Of a stretch of 64,000 bases of DNA, positions 21,401-36,593 are shown in pieces (the stretch's first letter is position 1; every line of letters starts with the position of its first letter). This stretch comes from Halicephalobus mephisto (Eukaryota; Nematoda; Chromadorea; Rhabditida; Panagrolaimidae). A program made the position numbers and the translations under genes. The DNA lies in NCBI GenBank assembly GCA_009193035.1, contig SWDT01000168.1:62001-126000 (forward strand), read 5' to 3'. Below the pieces are notes generated by a model that saw only the letters and a program-made list of their open reading frames with translations, made no database searches and had not been told where the DNA came from.

Positions 21401-24190
21401 ATTAAACATGATCTGTGTTTTCAAGAGATAGTAGAGTGAGTAGGGAGGTTACTTTGGTAAATAAGCAAACTTTATTTTAGGTTCGATTTACTTGATATCG
21501 ATTCAGATTTAAAGGGAGTTATCAAATTCACAAAGAACTGGTTTGAAGAGCAATTGAAAATTTCTTTTGAATATGATACCTACTACCAGGTATTTAAACA
21601 GTATCCACTTCCAACTGGAAGGAAGGATCGATGTAAAGGAGAAAGAAAGTTAGAAAAAAAGAATGACCCATTTAATGACGTAGACATTGTCTTCTTGGCC
21701 GGAGGAACTTGTAGAATCCCTTTTGTTCGAGAATGGATTCAAAAATGGTTTCCTAAGGCAGAAATGATCATAGATGGACAACTGGAGATCATCACTGCCA
21801 CTGGAGCTGCCATCCACGCTCTTCAGGTCTTTAATGGGGAAGTCGAGTCTTATATTAAACTTTTTCAACATCCTATTGCTTGCGGTATTACTAAGAGGTC
21901 TACAGAATTTGAAATCGGTATTTATAGCGTTAAAACAAAACAGACGCTTAATTACTTCCGATCTGAGAATACATCAATTCTTGAAATTGTTGATGAAGTG
22001 ATTACAACATATAATAATGATATTGGAATTATCGTCGTTGCAGATAATCTTCACACGGTGTCAACTGAATTGAATGATTTTAAAGACGATGATTTTAAGA
22101 AATATGGTAATATAGTTCGCTTTGTTACAGAGGACGAACTGGATTTTAAATGGTATTTGACTGAAAAAGCCGAATACTCGGTCGGAGATTTCATTCTTTG
22201 GTTTTATTCTGATGGAATAATTTTAAACAAATGTACAGGAACTACCGAAAGAAAATTGACATGGAGAGAATTAGACTGGAGAGAATACAAAATTGACAAA
22301 CGTATTGATTTCGAGTACATTGAGAAGATGTTCAATCTCCAAGGCAGTCCATTTCATGTTATTTTTGATGACAGTCGAGAGAAGATTAATGAATTGTATG
22401 GTCCTCAATTGGACAACCGTAGTTTAAAAAGTGTCAATTTTATTCAACTTGTGTCTTTGGAAGAACTTGTTTTGGCTAGAAATTTAGTTTCTGATCTGGA
22501 AGTTCCTATAATAATTGAAATAGAAAATGAGTGTGAAAATGATCCCCCACCATACAGAGTTGAAGACTGGGGTTTTATTCATGTCCCAAGATCAGTCAGA
22601 AAATATGAACCAAGAACAGACATCATGGGAATCGATCTCGGATCAACTAGATCCGTTTTGGCTGTTTCTAGAAACAGAGAAATCCATGTTATTCCATTTG
22701 ATAACTCTTCTCCTGGAGACCTCTGGACAGAATCTGTAGTCTCCTTTGATGAAGGGAAACCTTTATTTGGAAAAGCAGCGGTCAGAAGACTCAGAACCAA
22801 ACCTGATCATGTCATATTCGACGCAAAACTTCTGTACAATGAAGAACATCGAGAAAATATCTCAAAACACTCAGTATTGCCTTTCAACTTTAGTTTCAAA
22901 CAAGAACAGCCACATTTAGGATCACAAACTTGTCAAGGTTTGGAAGATTTTTCCCTATCAAAGATCAACGCAATTTTTCTGGAAAAGATGGCAAAAGCAG
23001 CAAGTGAATATCAGGATGTATTTAATAATGGAAATTCTGTGAAGAAGGCAGTCATCACAGTTCCAAGATATTTCAAGTCCCATGACTCACCTGATTCTAT
23101 GATTTCCGATGTCATTGAAGCAGCAAAATTGGTTAATATAGAAGTAATTGACATCATCGAAGAGACCCACGCTGATCTCTTGTATTATTTATCCGATGAG
23201 AAATATTCTGAAATGATCAAACCCGGAATGCAAATAGTTATCTTTGATATCGGAGGAGGGACATGTATTTGCAAAATCTTTGAATTTTTGGAACATGAAG
23301 GAAAAGTATATGCAACCTGCATCAAACAACTAGAATCAGATTGCGATACAAAATATCCTGGAAGGATTGTTGACAATATAATTATCGAAAAACTAAAAGA
23401 ATCAATTCCGGAAAAATTAAAAAGTAATATACAACTAAGAATCATGGAAGTAGCGAAGAAGATCAAATGTGAACTTTCTTTTCAAGAGAAATCAGAGTGA
23501 GTGAAAATGATCATTTTGATGAATACAGAAATACTTGATTTCAGATTCGATTTGTCAGAAATCTATCCACAACTGGAAGGAATTATCGAGTTTACAAAGG
23601 AATGGTTTGAAAGTAAATTAAGGGATTGTTTTAAATACGGTGAATATTATGATACATTTAAACAGTATCCGCTTCCAAATCAAAGGGAGGATCGGCGAAT
23701 ACCAAAAGAACGTAGATACTACGAATCTTTATTGTATGATGTAAACATTGTCTTCTTGGCCGGAGGAACTTGTAGAATCCCTTTTCTTCGAAAATGGATT
23801 CAAAAACGGTTCCCTAAGGCAGAAATGGTCATAGACGGACAACTGGAGATCATAACTGCCACCGGAGCTGCCGTCCACGCTCTTCAGGTCCTCAGTGGAG
23901 AGGTTAAGCCTTACATCCGGCTTAACGGAAGTGAAACTAGTGATTCTAGCAGTCAACTAGGTGCCGATGACAAAACAAAGACTAAAAGTAATCAACTGAA
24001 TATGACCCAGGTAAATACTAGTCTGGAAGAGTCTCAAATCTCTAGAGAAGATATTATCCATGTAGACCGTATTGATACCAAGATCCAAGTTGAACATATA
24101 AATTCTACTAAAACCGAAAACCCATCACCTACAGATGAAATGTCAATGGAGACAAAAGAACTGATTCCTCCTTATACGGAGGAAAATTAG
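18487..24190 (+). CDS. Two-module Hsp70-like ATPase fusion, split by a piggyBac insertion
   Basis: Coding parts are 18487-19007, 20299-21435, 21481-23496 and 23545-24190. Ignoring the transposon and one TTAA, they read as 1439 aa. Each ~676-aa module is an unknown N-terminal domain (about 250 aa, with ITTYNNDIGIIVVA) plus an Hsp70/actin-type nucleotide-binding domain. Motifs: MGIDLGSTRSVLAV (phosphate 1), ITVPRY, IFDIGGGTCICKIFE (phosphate 2, module 2), VFLAGGTCRIP (adenosine). Module 1 has GEST in place of GGGT, so its ATPase may be impaired. No substrate-binding domain follows either module; an ~85-residue hydrophilic tail ends the protein. Both modules have a short intron at the same place and phase (45 and 48 bp). 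As assembled, translation from 18487 stops at 19161 inside the transposon, so full-length product requires excision. A divergent Hsp70-family protein of unknown role; chaperone activity is not shown. Confidence 0.8.
19190..19308 (+). promoter_or_regulatory. Transposase promoter with heat-shock-element-like sites
   Basis: A TATAAATA box lies at 19301-19308, 43 bp before the transposase ATG (19351). Upstream, GGAAACTTCTGGAAGG at 19231-19246 is a perfect three-unit heat shock element (GAAnnTTCnnGAA). GAATATTCTGAAAAATTC at 19190-19207 has three of four pentamers in register. The motif match is seen directly; heat inducibility is inference. Confidence 0.55.
19351..20102 (+). pseudogene. piggyBac transposase remnant (N- and C-terminal parts only)
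   Basis: From ATG 19351, 72 codons encode an acidic Ser/Asp/Glu-rich N-terminus and end at TGA 19567-19569. A second frame, open from about 19564 to 20102, encodes the family's C-terminal part: a WKDKRDIFMLSTKHD block, the VVEDYNKMKGFVDLSDQM block, and a cysteine-rich end of CxxC type (CRSCYRKL, CSVCQCFICLECF, then RHKSC). The whole central catalytic region with the DDD triad is missing; the junction lies near 19560-19570. So the copy could only move with transposase supplied from elsewhere. The C-terminal zinc-binding domain normally binds the element's ends. Confidence 0.85.
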
Positions 24191-25193
24191 TACCTATAAA
24201 CGCTACAATTAAGATCCACAGAACCTGATTCATGTGGATTCATTTTGCATGTTCTCATAGTTAATGTAAATTGTTTGCTTTATTGTTGAACATAGTTATG
24301 GATTTATAAACATTAAGAACGAAATATATTTTCCTCAGTATTTCAAAAATGGTAGTAGGAAGAAATATAAAATGGAAAAATATGATGGAAAAAATATTAA
24401 ACCAATTATGATATCCGAAAATCTTGTATAGTGTTGTTATCATCATGGCCTAGATGCCTAAGTTTAATCCCAAAAGTCGATTTCCACACATAATTAGTAA
24501 TTTATCTCATGCCTTATATTTCTTCTTTTTATATTTTTTCCATTCACAGATCTTTAGACAGTAGAAAGAAATATAAGATGGAAAAATATTAAACCAATTA
24601 TGATATCCGAAAATCTTGTATAGTGTTGTTATCATCATGGCCTAGATGCCTAAGTTTAATCCCAAAAGTCGATTTCCACACATAATTAGTAACTTATCTC
24701 ATGCCTTATATTTCTTCCTCTTATATTTTATCCGTTCACGCAAAAAATATCCTAATTTTGCGCATATAAATGCGTTCGCGTATAAGCACTGCGGGTCTCG
24801 ATCAACTTTTTGCAATTTTTTTCGCGTACGAACCTGTGCTTATATGTGTAAAACTAGGGTAAATAAATTATGGAAATGTTTTTATTCATTTCCTTAACTG
24901 TTGTGAAAAATAGTCAAATATTACCTACTCAGCAAAAACTTACAATATTAACTAAAGCTATCGAGTTTTTGAATCAAATTAATCCGGTTCCAGTTCGAAT
25001 TTTCCGATTTTCAAACTGAAATTAATTCAAAACCGATTCGAAAATCGACAACTCCGACATTTACCCTCGGAAAGGGATCTTCCAACAAAAGAAAACCTTT
25101 TTACTGCAAAAAATCTCCTCTATATCCACAACTATCTTAATCATTTTCCTCATTTTTGTCCAAATCCACAAATTAAACAACTTTTATTCGATC
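24191..25193. other. Intergenic region after the Hsp70-like gene
   Basis: It holds the 192-bp direct repeat annotated separately and, at 24745-24850, a weak imperfect inverted repeat (GCGCATATAAATGCGTTCGC against GTACGAACCTGTGCTTATATG). Beyond that I see no gene. Confidence 0.5.
24355..24730. repeat. Direct duplication with 192-bp offset, hairpin ends
   Basis: Two nearly identical copies, about 24355-24542 and 24561-24730, share CCAATTATGATATCCGAAAATC and the stretch on to CACACATAATTAGTAA. Each begins AGAAATATAA and ends TTATATTTCT, so the ends are complementary, as in a small MITE that duplicated in tandem. Confidence 0.8.
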
Positions 25194-25627
25194 CTAATCT
25201 TTTGCAGTTCCACTGAGATCATCCGCAGCCCTCTGCATCTGCTGCCTCATCATCTTCGCCTCGTATTCCGTCCAATCAAACTTGTAAGGATACGGCATCA
25301 ATTTCGTCGGCATATTCCTTTCTCTCAACTTTTTCATTTTCTTCCACCTTTCAAAATCCTCAGTAGCAGCAGATACACAAGTAAACAACGATATCGGAAC
25401 TGTCAATACTCCCGCCAAACTAAAATTTTTAAAAAATTAAAATCCATATATGAAACCACTCACTAGGCCATTTTAGCATTTCCTGTAAAACCATACACAA
25501 ACATATTCGACAAAATAAAATTCGCTCCTATGGATATCATTGTCGTCGGAAGTGCCGGATCAACATTAAACCACGAATTCGATTTAAAAACTTCTGGATT
25601 TTCCGAATCCACTTCCACCGTCGTCAT
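25194..25627 (-). CDS. Small two-TM membrane protein, unknown family
   Basis: Minus-strand exons 25464-25627 and 25194-25419 (44-bp intron, GTGAGT/TTTTAG) give 129 aa. Two hydrophobic segments lie at about residues 28-48 (ISIGANFILSNMFVYGF) and 53-72 (YLAGVLTVPISLFTCVSAA). They are followed by a highly charged C-terminal half (ERWKKMKKLRERN, then DWTEYEAKMMRQQMQR). The layout resembles small mitochondrial inner-membrane or assembly proteins, but I do not recognise the family. It lies 260 bp downstream of PKN on the same strand, so it could be a downstream operon gene. Confidence 0.75.
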
Positions 25628-25887
25628 CTACCAACAATTAAATTAAAAATTAAAAAACGAAAAATATAAATCGATGAAAACAAATTTAAATTCGCTTAAA
25701 ATTTTACAAAGTTTCATTATCGAATTGTAAACATTGAATACGGACGGAAATATTGCCATCATTATGAAAGAGTAACAGACACGCCTATTCTGAGACTGAA
25801 ATGCGTAATAATAATAATAATGGCCATGGATTAATATCAAGACATTTTTAGGCACACGTTAAAATCCGTAATTGTCATCTTTGGGTG

Positions 25888-30677
<4,790 letters not shown>

Positions 30678-30692
30678 GCGGCTCAGATTGGC

Positions 30693-31433
30693 CTAAAAAT
30701 ATTGAAATTCAGATATTAAGCAATCTAAATTCTCAAGAGTACTCAAAAAACACCATTAAACATGTCAAGAAAAATGGATTCACGTGGCAAGGATAAAGAT
30801 GAATCAATCAACAAAAAACTCAAAAAAATTTCGAAATAGAAAATGGCGCCAGAAATAACGCCAATAATAAATGCCAGGATTGGAATACATGGTAGAAATA
30901 CAAATGCGCAGTCAAAACTGTCCTCTCTATTTCAAATTGGTCGATTATAGCCGCTGTCTTTTAGACAAAATTGACAAATCAACAAAAGCCAAAACGTCGG
31001 GCTAGAGCGAAAAGAAAAAAACCGTAAAGTGGCGGACAAACAAGACCCTGATTTTTCAACGAGTGAAAACGACCGACCGACCGAACACTGCGCGCTGATG
31101 GTCGTTGATGATTTGACTGGTAGCTGCAAGAGAAAACGGGTAACAGCTGAACGACTGTCCGTGATCAGTGCACGGTTTAAATTTTCTCGACACGAAAAAG
31201 AGGTATATTTCATAATTTTTTTGGAAAGAGAGAGCGAAAATCGCTCCTTCTTCTTTGAACAAATTTGGCAATTGAGACTGCTTTCTACTCGCTTTGGTCC
31301 GAAGACGGCTCCGGGGGGAATTAAGACCAACTTTGTTTTGCTTTGATAAGACTTAAAGGGGAAAACGCGTGCTGTGCTCGAGGCTAAACCTTTGAATAAA
31401 AAGTCCATTTTATTCAATGAGGAAATTCTTCCA
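30693..31433. promoter_or_regulatory. Shared upstream region of divergent PKN and CLCC1-like genes
   Basis: The two genes are transcribed away from each other from this 741-bp interval. Its central part, about 31000-31400, is clearly less AT-rich than the flanks, with long chance ORFs on both strands, as expected for promoter and 5'UTR sequence. No TATA box is convincing. Confidence 0.5.
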
Positions 31434-34111
31434 ATGTTTAAGTTTATTTTTCTTCTGACGAACGGCTTTTCTTTTTTGCTTCTGAGTGTAGCCACAGATC
31501 CGGAATTAGCCGTTGACACGAGCAATTGGGTCGACCCGAACGACCCCTTCGAAGTTGGCAATCTTGAATTGAGACGGAACTGCCGTTGTGACTGCGGAGA
31601 AGAACTTGAAAAATATAAAAATGTAGGTTTTATTTCCAGAAATTTCCATCTTAACCTTTTAAAACATTTCGAAATCTTCAAAATTTTTACAATATTTCGA
31701 AATTTTTCAAGATTTTATTAAAAAATCAAAAAATTTTATATAAAAACTTTGAAATTTGTTAAATTTTTACGTAAAAATCTCGAAATCTTTCAATATTTTT
31801 ACAATATTTCGAAATTTGTCAAAATTTTATTAAAAAATCGAAAAATTTTATATAAAAACTTTGAAATTTGTTAAATTTTTACATAAAAATTCCGAAATCT
31901 TTCAACATTTTTATAATATTTCGAAATTTTTAAGATTTTATTAAAAAATCGAAAAATTTTATATAAAAACTTTGAAATTTGCTCAACTTTTACGTAAAAA
32001 TTTCGAAATTTGTCAAAGCTCTTTAAAATTGATATATGAAATCGAAAATTCTAACTTCCTCGAACACTCTGGGTTATTGTTCAAAAATTCCAAAAAATGT
32101 TTGTTTTTAATTTTTAAAATTGTACAATAGTCAAAATATTTTAATTTTTGACAAAGCTTCTATGTTGTGGTTTTTTCGATGTTCATGAGGACGTCCATAT
32201 ATGAAAATTAATCTTAAAAGGAAGACGGGAGGTTTTCTACCTCGTGCGGCGGTAATTTGGGAATTTCGAAATCTGCAAAAATTTGGTTTCAAATAACGAT
32301 TTCGTAATTCTATAAAATTTCATATTTTTGAACTGTATTTTTTTAAAAGTATTTTAATTCTTAACTTCTTTGAAATTGATATAAAAATGATTTTGGGATG
32401 ATTTTTATGTAGAATTTTGCACTTTTATATATGAAAATCCGCTTTTCAGGCGTTGTATGAGAAAAGCAGCCATGTAAAAGAACTGGAATCTAGGCTACAC
32501 AAGAAACACGAGAATTTCACTAAACTTCTTCTTTCTGACATCTTCCAAGGAATCAACGTCGACATTTCTCTCGAGGATTACGTCTTCAAACGAGGCGACG
32601 TAACTTTGACCAGAAACGGGATCAACATTCTCCGGAGATTCTTCGCCGAACCTGAGCCTAATGATGTCCTCAAAGCCAGTCTGCAACTGGAAATGAAAAC
32701 CTTCATCTCGGAAGTCGGGGAAGTTCGAGAAAACCCGATCGTCGTCCGTCTTCGAGGACTCGTGCCTTACCTCGCCGGGGCCAACGCGATCATTATTGTT
32801 TTCGTTGTTTTCCATTACGGTATTTTTAAAAACCGAAAAGCCATGTTATTAATGCTTTTCTGTGGATTCTACGTGGCTGAAGTTGCGAGAACTGTGAACA
32901 AGAAGTACAAAGAAGCGATGGCGAGAAGACTGGCCCAGGACCTGAGGAGAGGAGAACACCCTTGTGCCCCGAAGAGCTACTTCACGGCCGCAATGGAGTC
33001 ATTTTCGAGTATGTTTGTCAAAACAGAAGACGATTGCTACAAATTCTACAGAGATTCCATGGTGGATGTCGAATTGGACGTCAGAATCCTCTCAAGTGCC
33101 TTTTCTGTCCTAGGAGAAACACTTGGAAGTTTCTTCGTTGGGTTGTCCGGGGCCATCAAAGAAGCCGTTGAAGATTATTTTTCTCCAGCTCCCATCTATG
33201 TACAAATCATCAAGATGTTTGTTTTCATTATTCTAGTTATCGCAGGAATAATTTTGACGCTGAAGTTCTGTCAACTCGAGATTGAAATTCCTTTTTTGAA
33301 AATCCGGTGGAGTAAGTTTTAATTTTTTTAATAATTAAAATTTCCCAAAACTTTCAAAATTCAGTAATTTGGAAAATATCTAAAATTAAAATCCTGAGAA
33401 GTCGTAGTAGGACCACTTTTTGACAGAATTTACTTTAAATTTTTAGGATATTTGAAAACTTAAAATTAGAAATTTTCGAAACTAATGTCTAAAATAAAAA
33501 ATCCGAAAATATCTACTAGAACTACTTTTTAACAGAATTTACTTTTAATTTTTATAATTAAAAGACTGGGGTTTCTTAGAAGCTTCCAGAATCTAAGAAA
33601 TTTTCGAAACTAATGTCTAAAATAAAAAATTCGAAAATACCTACTAGAACTACTTTATGACAGAATTTACTTTTAATTTTTATGTTAAAATTTCCTAGAA
33701 ACTTCTAAAATCCTATGAAAACTAAGATTTAATGTATAAAGTCAAGATTTTGAAAGTTTTTGTTGAGAATATTTCGCAACAAAATCCATTTTTAATTTTA
33801 ACAATCATTTATTTCCAGACATTGGGCAAGGGATTGGATATCGTGATCACCAAGAAGCAATTATCCATTATCAAAACGACGGTCAATACGAGTCAATTGC
33901 CTTGAAAAAATCCAGATATCTCACTAACCGATCTCGTTCACATTCCAGAACCCGATTAGGCGAAATTACAGATGCAGACACAATTTTCCACGATGCTCAA
34001 GATTCATGTGAAATTTCAAATACAGATCCTCCAGTATTAAATTCTCCAAATATTACCCCACGTTCAGAAGCCCGAAAAAAACATTTAAGTACTAATTCTG
34101 AATCCCGGTAA
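31434..34111 (+). CDS. CLCC1: CLCC1-like ER chloride channel protein
   Basis: Exons 31434-31622, 32450-33311 and 33819-34111 give 447 aa. Residues 1-20 are a signal peptide (FKFIFLLTNGFSFLLLSV). A WVDPNDPFEV segment, a short Cys cluster (CRCDC) and a coiled coil follow. TM segments are seen at about 165-188, 194-210 and 316-337, with CAPKSYFTAAMESFSSMF in the loop. The cytosolic tail is Ser/Arg-rich and begins YRDHQEAIIHYQ, comparable to the RRQEEIDY region of vertebrate CLCC1. CLCC1 is an ER anion channel tied to ER ion balance and proteostasis. Assignment rests on this domain order and a few motifs, so the family is likely rather than certain. It faces PKN head to head and meets KNL-2 tail to tail, 67 bp away. 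Confidence 0.72.
31660..32020. repeat. 111-bp tandem repeat (3 copies) in CLCC1 intron 1
   Basis: ACAATATTTCGAAATTT recurs at 31690, 31801 and (as ATAATATTTCG) 31912, an exact 111-bp spacing. The rest of the intron 31623-32449 is AT-rich and ends with ATATATGAAAATCCGC before the TTTTCAG acceptor. Confidence 0.85.
33345..33770. repeat. About 120-bp tandem repeat (3 copies) in CLCC1 intron 2
   Basis: The block ACAGAATTTACTTTTAATTT recurs near 33420, 33531 and 33659, each followed by AAACTAATGTCTAAAATAAA-like sequence. The intron is 33312-33818. Confidence 0.75.
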
Positions 34112-34178
34112 ATTTTTTCGGGTATTTGACCATTATTTCCAAAATTGTCCAAAAAAATAAAATAATTACAAAACTTGC

Positions 34179-36358
34179 CTAAATTTCTTCCATTTCATCT
34201 TCAGAATATAAGGCTTCTTCTTCTTCCATTTCTTCTGGCAAAAGATCAGAATTTGATGGTTTAGTAGATCTTGAAAATTGATTAAAATTGAAACGATTTG
34301 AAGTAGATTCAAAGTAAGTTGAATTGATAGTCTGCATTCGACTATTGTTCCTTGTTTTGTTGTACTTCTTAGATGGGGCATAAGCTTGATGGATTCGTCT
34401 AATCATCTGTTCTCGTTGTCTTTCTGTTATTGGCGAAATGTCCATATTGACAGAAGTCCGACTTTCTTCTGCAGATCCAGGGGTCTTGGGGGTGGATACT
34501 TGAAGTGACGGTTGGAAGTGCATTCTTGGAACTGGTAATTTCACTTCTGGACTCATCAGTAGATCCAACATCGATCGATCGAGAGTAATAGGAGGAGAAC
34601 TGGAAGACATTAATGGTTTCGATCCTGCTGGAGTTGAGAGTTGCGGATTCTGTTTCGGTTTCAATTTCCTCGTTAACCTGTCGATTTGAACAGCATAAGC
34701 AGCAGTCCCCGGTCTGGCCGTCAAAGCTGCTTCTTCCGCTATCGTTGCATTTAAAACATTCTCATTATTTTCAGAATCTATAGAATGAGACACTTCATTT
34801 CTCAACTTGGCCTTCTCGTCCGGATGAATCCATCCAAAATTCTTCGCCACTTCTTTGTATTCTTCAAACGGTCCGGGATAACCGAGGGACTGGATAGTCG
34901 CCGCCCATTCCCGATCTGTCTTCGGCTTCAGCATCTTCAGAGTTCTCTGCAAAAGTGAAGATTTTAGAAGCATACTACTGTAAAAAACTAAAAATAAATG
35001 TTCAAAATTGTTTCAAAAAATTCTAGAAGTTTTTAGAAATTCCGAAAACTAGATTTCCGAACATTTCTGAGATTTTGGACAATTCTAGAAGTTTAGGATA
35101 TTCTAATTTTTAAAATAAAACAAAAACCGACCAAAAAGAAGTCTTTCTCCTTTTTCAACCACCTTTTCTTGATTTGAGGTCCGGCTTTTATCGATTCCTC
35201 CTCTTCGGATTCTGGATATTCCACAATGCAGTCCACTTGCGGATCTTCTTCGATCGTTATGTTTGCTTTAGGGAATTTTATCGTCTTCTTAAGATTTTTC
35301 GGACCTTCTGGAATTAATTCATAAATTATTTAAAAAACCAAAAAACTTACTTGATTTTTTCTTGTCAACAGATTCTATTCTTCTTTTTCTGGATTTCCGT
35401 TCAATGATAGTATCTTCTTTTTCGTCAGATTCTGAGCCGGATTCCAGGACATTTCTGGGTTTTTTGGATTCTTTCTTCCTCGGCACAATAGGAGTCAGGA
35501 AATCCTCACATCCAGTCAAGCTTTCTTCATCCACAGAATCGTAATCCAGTTGGGAATTGTTCTTCTTCTTTGGCTTCTTGATCACTGGGGAATCAATCCG
35601 GGATTCTGCAAATACAGTAGGCGAAGGTGGCTTCAAACCGAGTTGTTGACAAACAGGTCCCAATTTTGGAGTTTCGTTTTTGTTAAATTTCGTCTTAGTT
35701 GTGATGCCTGTGGCTTCGATAGGATTGCCTTCAATGTCGTGGATAATTCGTTGGTTAGCCCAGCCGGCTAAAGGAGGTCTGGATAACCTGCCGGACCGGG
35801 TAACCTTGATCGTGGATTCCTCTTTTTTCTTGATTTTCTTTTTCGGAGTTTTCGTTTTCGAAGTAATTGACGAAATATTCCTGACAGAAAGAGCAGTGGA
35901 TTTCTCCTTCCTAGAGGATTTGGAGTAGGTAAATAAGAAGGACAAAAAACTTACAGGAAGTTATACAACTCCAGTAATTGAGGTTCCCAGTCTTCTGGAA
36001 ATCCGTGTTTGAAGCTGTGCACCAGAGGCAGAGGGTAGTCTGAAGATTGCCGGATTTACGGGATATAAGATAGGATATATGAAAACCCACAGAGTTCCGC
36101 ACACATCTGGTGATCCAGCCGTCCGACGAGTTTGTACCTACTTCCGGAAGTCGCCTGGAGCAAATTCGACTCTATCCTCACCGAAATCGGCCCACTCCTC
36201 CATCTTCTCTGTTTTCCGTTGTCCCATACCAGGCCTTCAATGAGCACGACGAATTCACTGGATCCAAGCTGAAAAAAAACAAAAAATTGATATATGCAAA
36301 ATTTAAAATTTACCCTCGGAAGCCAGCTCCTTAGTTCTTTCGTCACTCCCCCCTCCAT
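34179..36358 (-). CDS. knl-2: KNL-2 / Mis18BP1-like centromere protein (SANTA + SANT domains)
   Basis: Minus-strand exons 36314-36358, 36091-36268, 35955-36039, 35351-35910, 35132-35307 and 34179-34946 join in frame for 603 aa. A SANTA domain covers about residues 8-100: LRSWLPR, FVVLIEGLVW, RWRSGPISVRIESNLL, GSRYKLVGRLD, then FKHGFPEDWEPQLLELYNFL. A basic segment has the CENP-C-like motif VTRSGRLSRPPLAGW near residue 130. A SANT/Myb-like domain spans about 335-385 (KKRWLKKEKDFFL joined to TDREWAATIQSLGYPG). KNL-2 deposits CENP-A at centromeres in nematodes. The donors GTGGGT (after 36091) and GTCGGT (before 35132) are weak but forced by frame. It is divergent from SURF2 with 235 bp between start codons. 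Confidence 0.87.
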
Positions 36359-36593
36359 CGTTAGTTAACTGGATTGTCGAGCGTGGAAATTAGACGGGAT
36401 TTTTATGCAAATTCGATATATAAAACAAGAAATTTGGAAAAAAGCCAAATCGAATATCAAAAACCGGATACCCCGCCAAAATGGTCCTAACGCGAAAAAT
36501 GGAAAAACTGGCTCGTCTAATGGAGCATTGGAGGTTAATCCCATTTTTATTTCTTTATTTTTAAATCTTTTTCTTCTATTTCATATCCTGATT
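36359..36593. promoter_or_regulatory. Bidirectional promoter KNL-2 / SURF2
   Basis: The 235-bp interval between the two divergent start codons. It contains TGGTCCTAACGCGAAAAATG at 36482-36501, a near copy of a motif repeated in the gene-free regions at 49470, 49600 and 62170-62540. An upstream ORF of 27 codons starts at 36481. No AG lies between that ORF and the SURF2 ATG, so it is a uORF, not an exon. Confidence 0.5.

Noticed and set aside
30693..30800. Extra 5' coding exon for PKN (ATG at about 30757 on the minus strand)
   Set aside because: The frame and candidate donors do not give the phase-0 junction that the next exon needs.
30932..31681. 249-codon minus-strand ORF
   Set aside because: It overlaps CLCC1 exon 1 on the opposite strand and the shared promoter; composition is shadow-like, with no recognisable motif.
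36481..36564. Extra first coding exon for SURF2
   Set aside because: No AG acceptor lies between it and the SURF2 ATG at 36594, so it can only be an upstream ORF in the leader.
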